DNA from: Plantago major
Lineage: Eukaryota; Streptophyta; Magnoliopsida; Lamiales; Plantaginaceae
Direction of reading: 5' to 3'
Assembly: GCA_026545765.1 (NCBI GenBank)
Contig: CM048844.1
Span: 72,879,035-72,943,034, forward strand
Length of the DNA stretch: 64,000 bases
Shown: in pieces, positions 63,263-64,000 of the stretch
Layout: the number at the start of each line of letters is the position of its first letter
How positions within the stretch are numbered: the first letter of the stretch is position 1
The notes under the pieces: generated by a model
The model's database searches: none
What the model was told of the DNA's origin: nothing
What the model saw: only the letters and a program-made list of their open reading frames with translations
Program-made: the position numbers and the translations under genes

Positions 63263-64000
63263 TCAATCTGCAAATTTCCTATCTCCAAACCTTTTGATGT
63301 CATCAGAATAATCATAGAGAAGTGTTCTGACGAGCATCTCAGTGTCTCTGGCAAATCCACAGATCTCTTTATAGGTTTTGGTAGGATTTTTCTTGACAAA
63401 ATTTTTGACCCATAGGTACTTTCCCCACTTCCAGGCATGCTCTATTCTGATATCTGAAAGCTTGAAGTATTCGTAGATAATCCTCAGATATCTGATGTCA
63501 CCCTTGTATTGATCTTCAGTTAGATAGAACGATTCATAGGGTTCTACAGCGAGTCTTGCTCTTGTGCCTGTTCCTGTGATATTCAGAATTCTGTGCACAT
63601 CATCTGGCTTTCCATATGGACATTCATCAGAGAGGTCCTTTCTCATGGCTTCAGTTCTCTTGACAACTTCAAAATCCAACCAGGCTTTAATGTGATTGGT
63701 GTTGATCAAGGTTGGCTTATCTTTTCTCCATGCCATAAGTTGTTTATGGATTGGTTCTGGAAATCTTGAATTTACCAATAGATGCTTAAGTTCCAGAATC
63801 CAATAGCCATTTTTCTGATTGATGCACCTGTAGACAGAGGAATCATTGTCATACTTCACATACTCTATTTTGGCTTCTTCTGGCCTGAGTGGAAGTTGAC
63901 TTTTTCTTTGTTCAGCTCTCAGTCTATTCCTTCTTTGTCTTGAATTCTCTTTGGGATTGTTGCTTGAAGAACCACCCTGGATAGACTTGGTATTTCCAGA
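63263..64000 (-). CDS. Copia ORF3 C-terminal domain, copy R, open to window edge
   Basis: Open on the minus strand from 64000 to the stop at 63263 (about 245 codons seen, start outside the window). It includes SGNTKSIQGGSSSNN, where copies A and L have a stop instead of Gln, then NSRQRRNRLRAEQRK, the domain landmarks GYWILELKHLLVN, AWLDFEVVKRTEA, HAWKWGKYLWVKNF, YKEICGFARD, and the end FGDRKFAD. It is near-identical to copy A. No known family, signal peptide or membrane segment. Basic N-terminal linker and Trp/Tyr-rich domain might suggest nucleic-acid or protein binding, but this is a guess. Confidence 0.65.
   Translation of the reverse strand, partial: SGNTKSIQGGSSSNNPKENSRQRRNRLRAEQRKSQLPLRPEEAKIEYVKYDNDSSVYRCINQKNGYWILELKHLLVNSRFPEPIHKQLMAWRKDKPTLINTNHIKAWLDFEVVKRTEAMRKDLSDECPYGKPDDVHRILNITGTGTRARLAVEPYESFYLTEDQYKGDIRYLRIIYEYFKLSDIRIEHAWKWGKYLWVKNFVKKNPTKTYKEICGFARDTEMLVRTLLYDYSDDIKRFGDRKFAD

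Larger units (their letters stand above)
61155..64000 (-). mobile_element. SIRE-like Copia, 3' half (copy R), minus strand
   Basis: ORF3 C-terminus (63263-64000), purine tract (62883-62903) and 3' LTR (61155-62882). The rest lies beyond the window. Its ORF3 is the best-preserved of the three. It is probably inserted into copy L, whose ORF3 sequence stops at 61154. Confidence 0.8.

Overview
This is a stretch of a flowering-plant nuclear genome, most likely a eudicot; the sequence does not fix the family or genus. The evidence is eukaryotic throughout: LTR retrotransposons with plant-type tRNA primer sites, L1-type LINEs, a CACTA transposon, a 5S-bearing Cassandra-like TRIM fragment, GT-AG splicing and a plant lipid-transfer-protein gene. 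About nine tenths of the window is transposable-element sequence, much of it nested and decayed. One host gene looks intact: a DIR1-like lipid-transfer protein on the minus strand at 38387-38719.

Layout. 1-4256: 3' half of a SIRE-like Copia element (copy A) with a long post-pol ORF (here ORF3), polypurine tract and 3' LTR. 4257-6960: AT-rich DNA holding a Cassandra-like LTR fragment with a 5S rRNA-like promoter. 6963-7700: plus-strand LINE 3' fragments. 7701-16437: a minus-strand LINE opened by two insertions, each with its 5-bp target duplication: a Copia solo LTR (10216-12399, itself holding another solo LTR at 10582-11312) and a Tekay-like solo LTR (12868-15750). 16438-20210: minus-strand Copia pol followed by a spacer with a TATA box and the start of an ORF. 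20634-23736: plus-strand LINE with an (AT)n tail. 23737-38132: a nearly complete 14.4-kb Gypsy element of the Tat type (gag, protease, RT, extra RNase H, integrase, then antisense ORFs) between two LTRs that differ at about 30-35 positions by eye. 38133-39650: the host gene and AT-rich flanks. 39680-40740: a possible endogenous pararetrovirus fragment and two copies of a small inverted-repeat element. 40741-44944: 5' LTR, primer site, gag and protease of another SIRE-like Copia. 44945-46840: plus-strand Athila-like LTR, primer site and gag. 46841-51640: minus-strand Athila-like 3' half with an env-position ORF. 51644-61154: minus-strand SIRE-like Copia (copy L), its LTR split by a CACTA element at 52922-57634. 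61155-64000: a third SIRE-like 3' half (copy R), apparently inserted into L.

How the pieces relate. Most genes are decayed polyproteins serving transposition of their own element. Two things stand out beyond ordinary decay. First, the SIRE-like Copia family carries a conserved third ORF of about 850 codons with no function I recognise, and another Copia copy shows a TATA box between pol and a downstream ORF start. Second, the Tat element has an antisense coding unit with its own TATA box and a clear spliceosomal intron, plus a second small antisense ORF behind a separate TATA box. The 3' LTR of that Tat element also points its promoter into the 3' side of the host gene.
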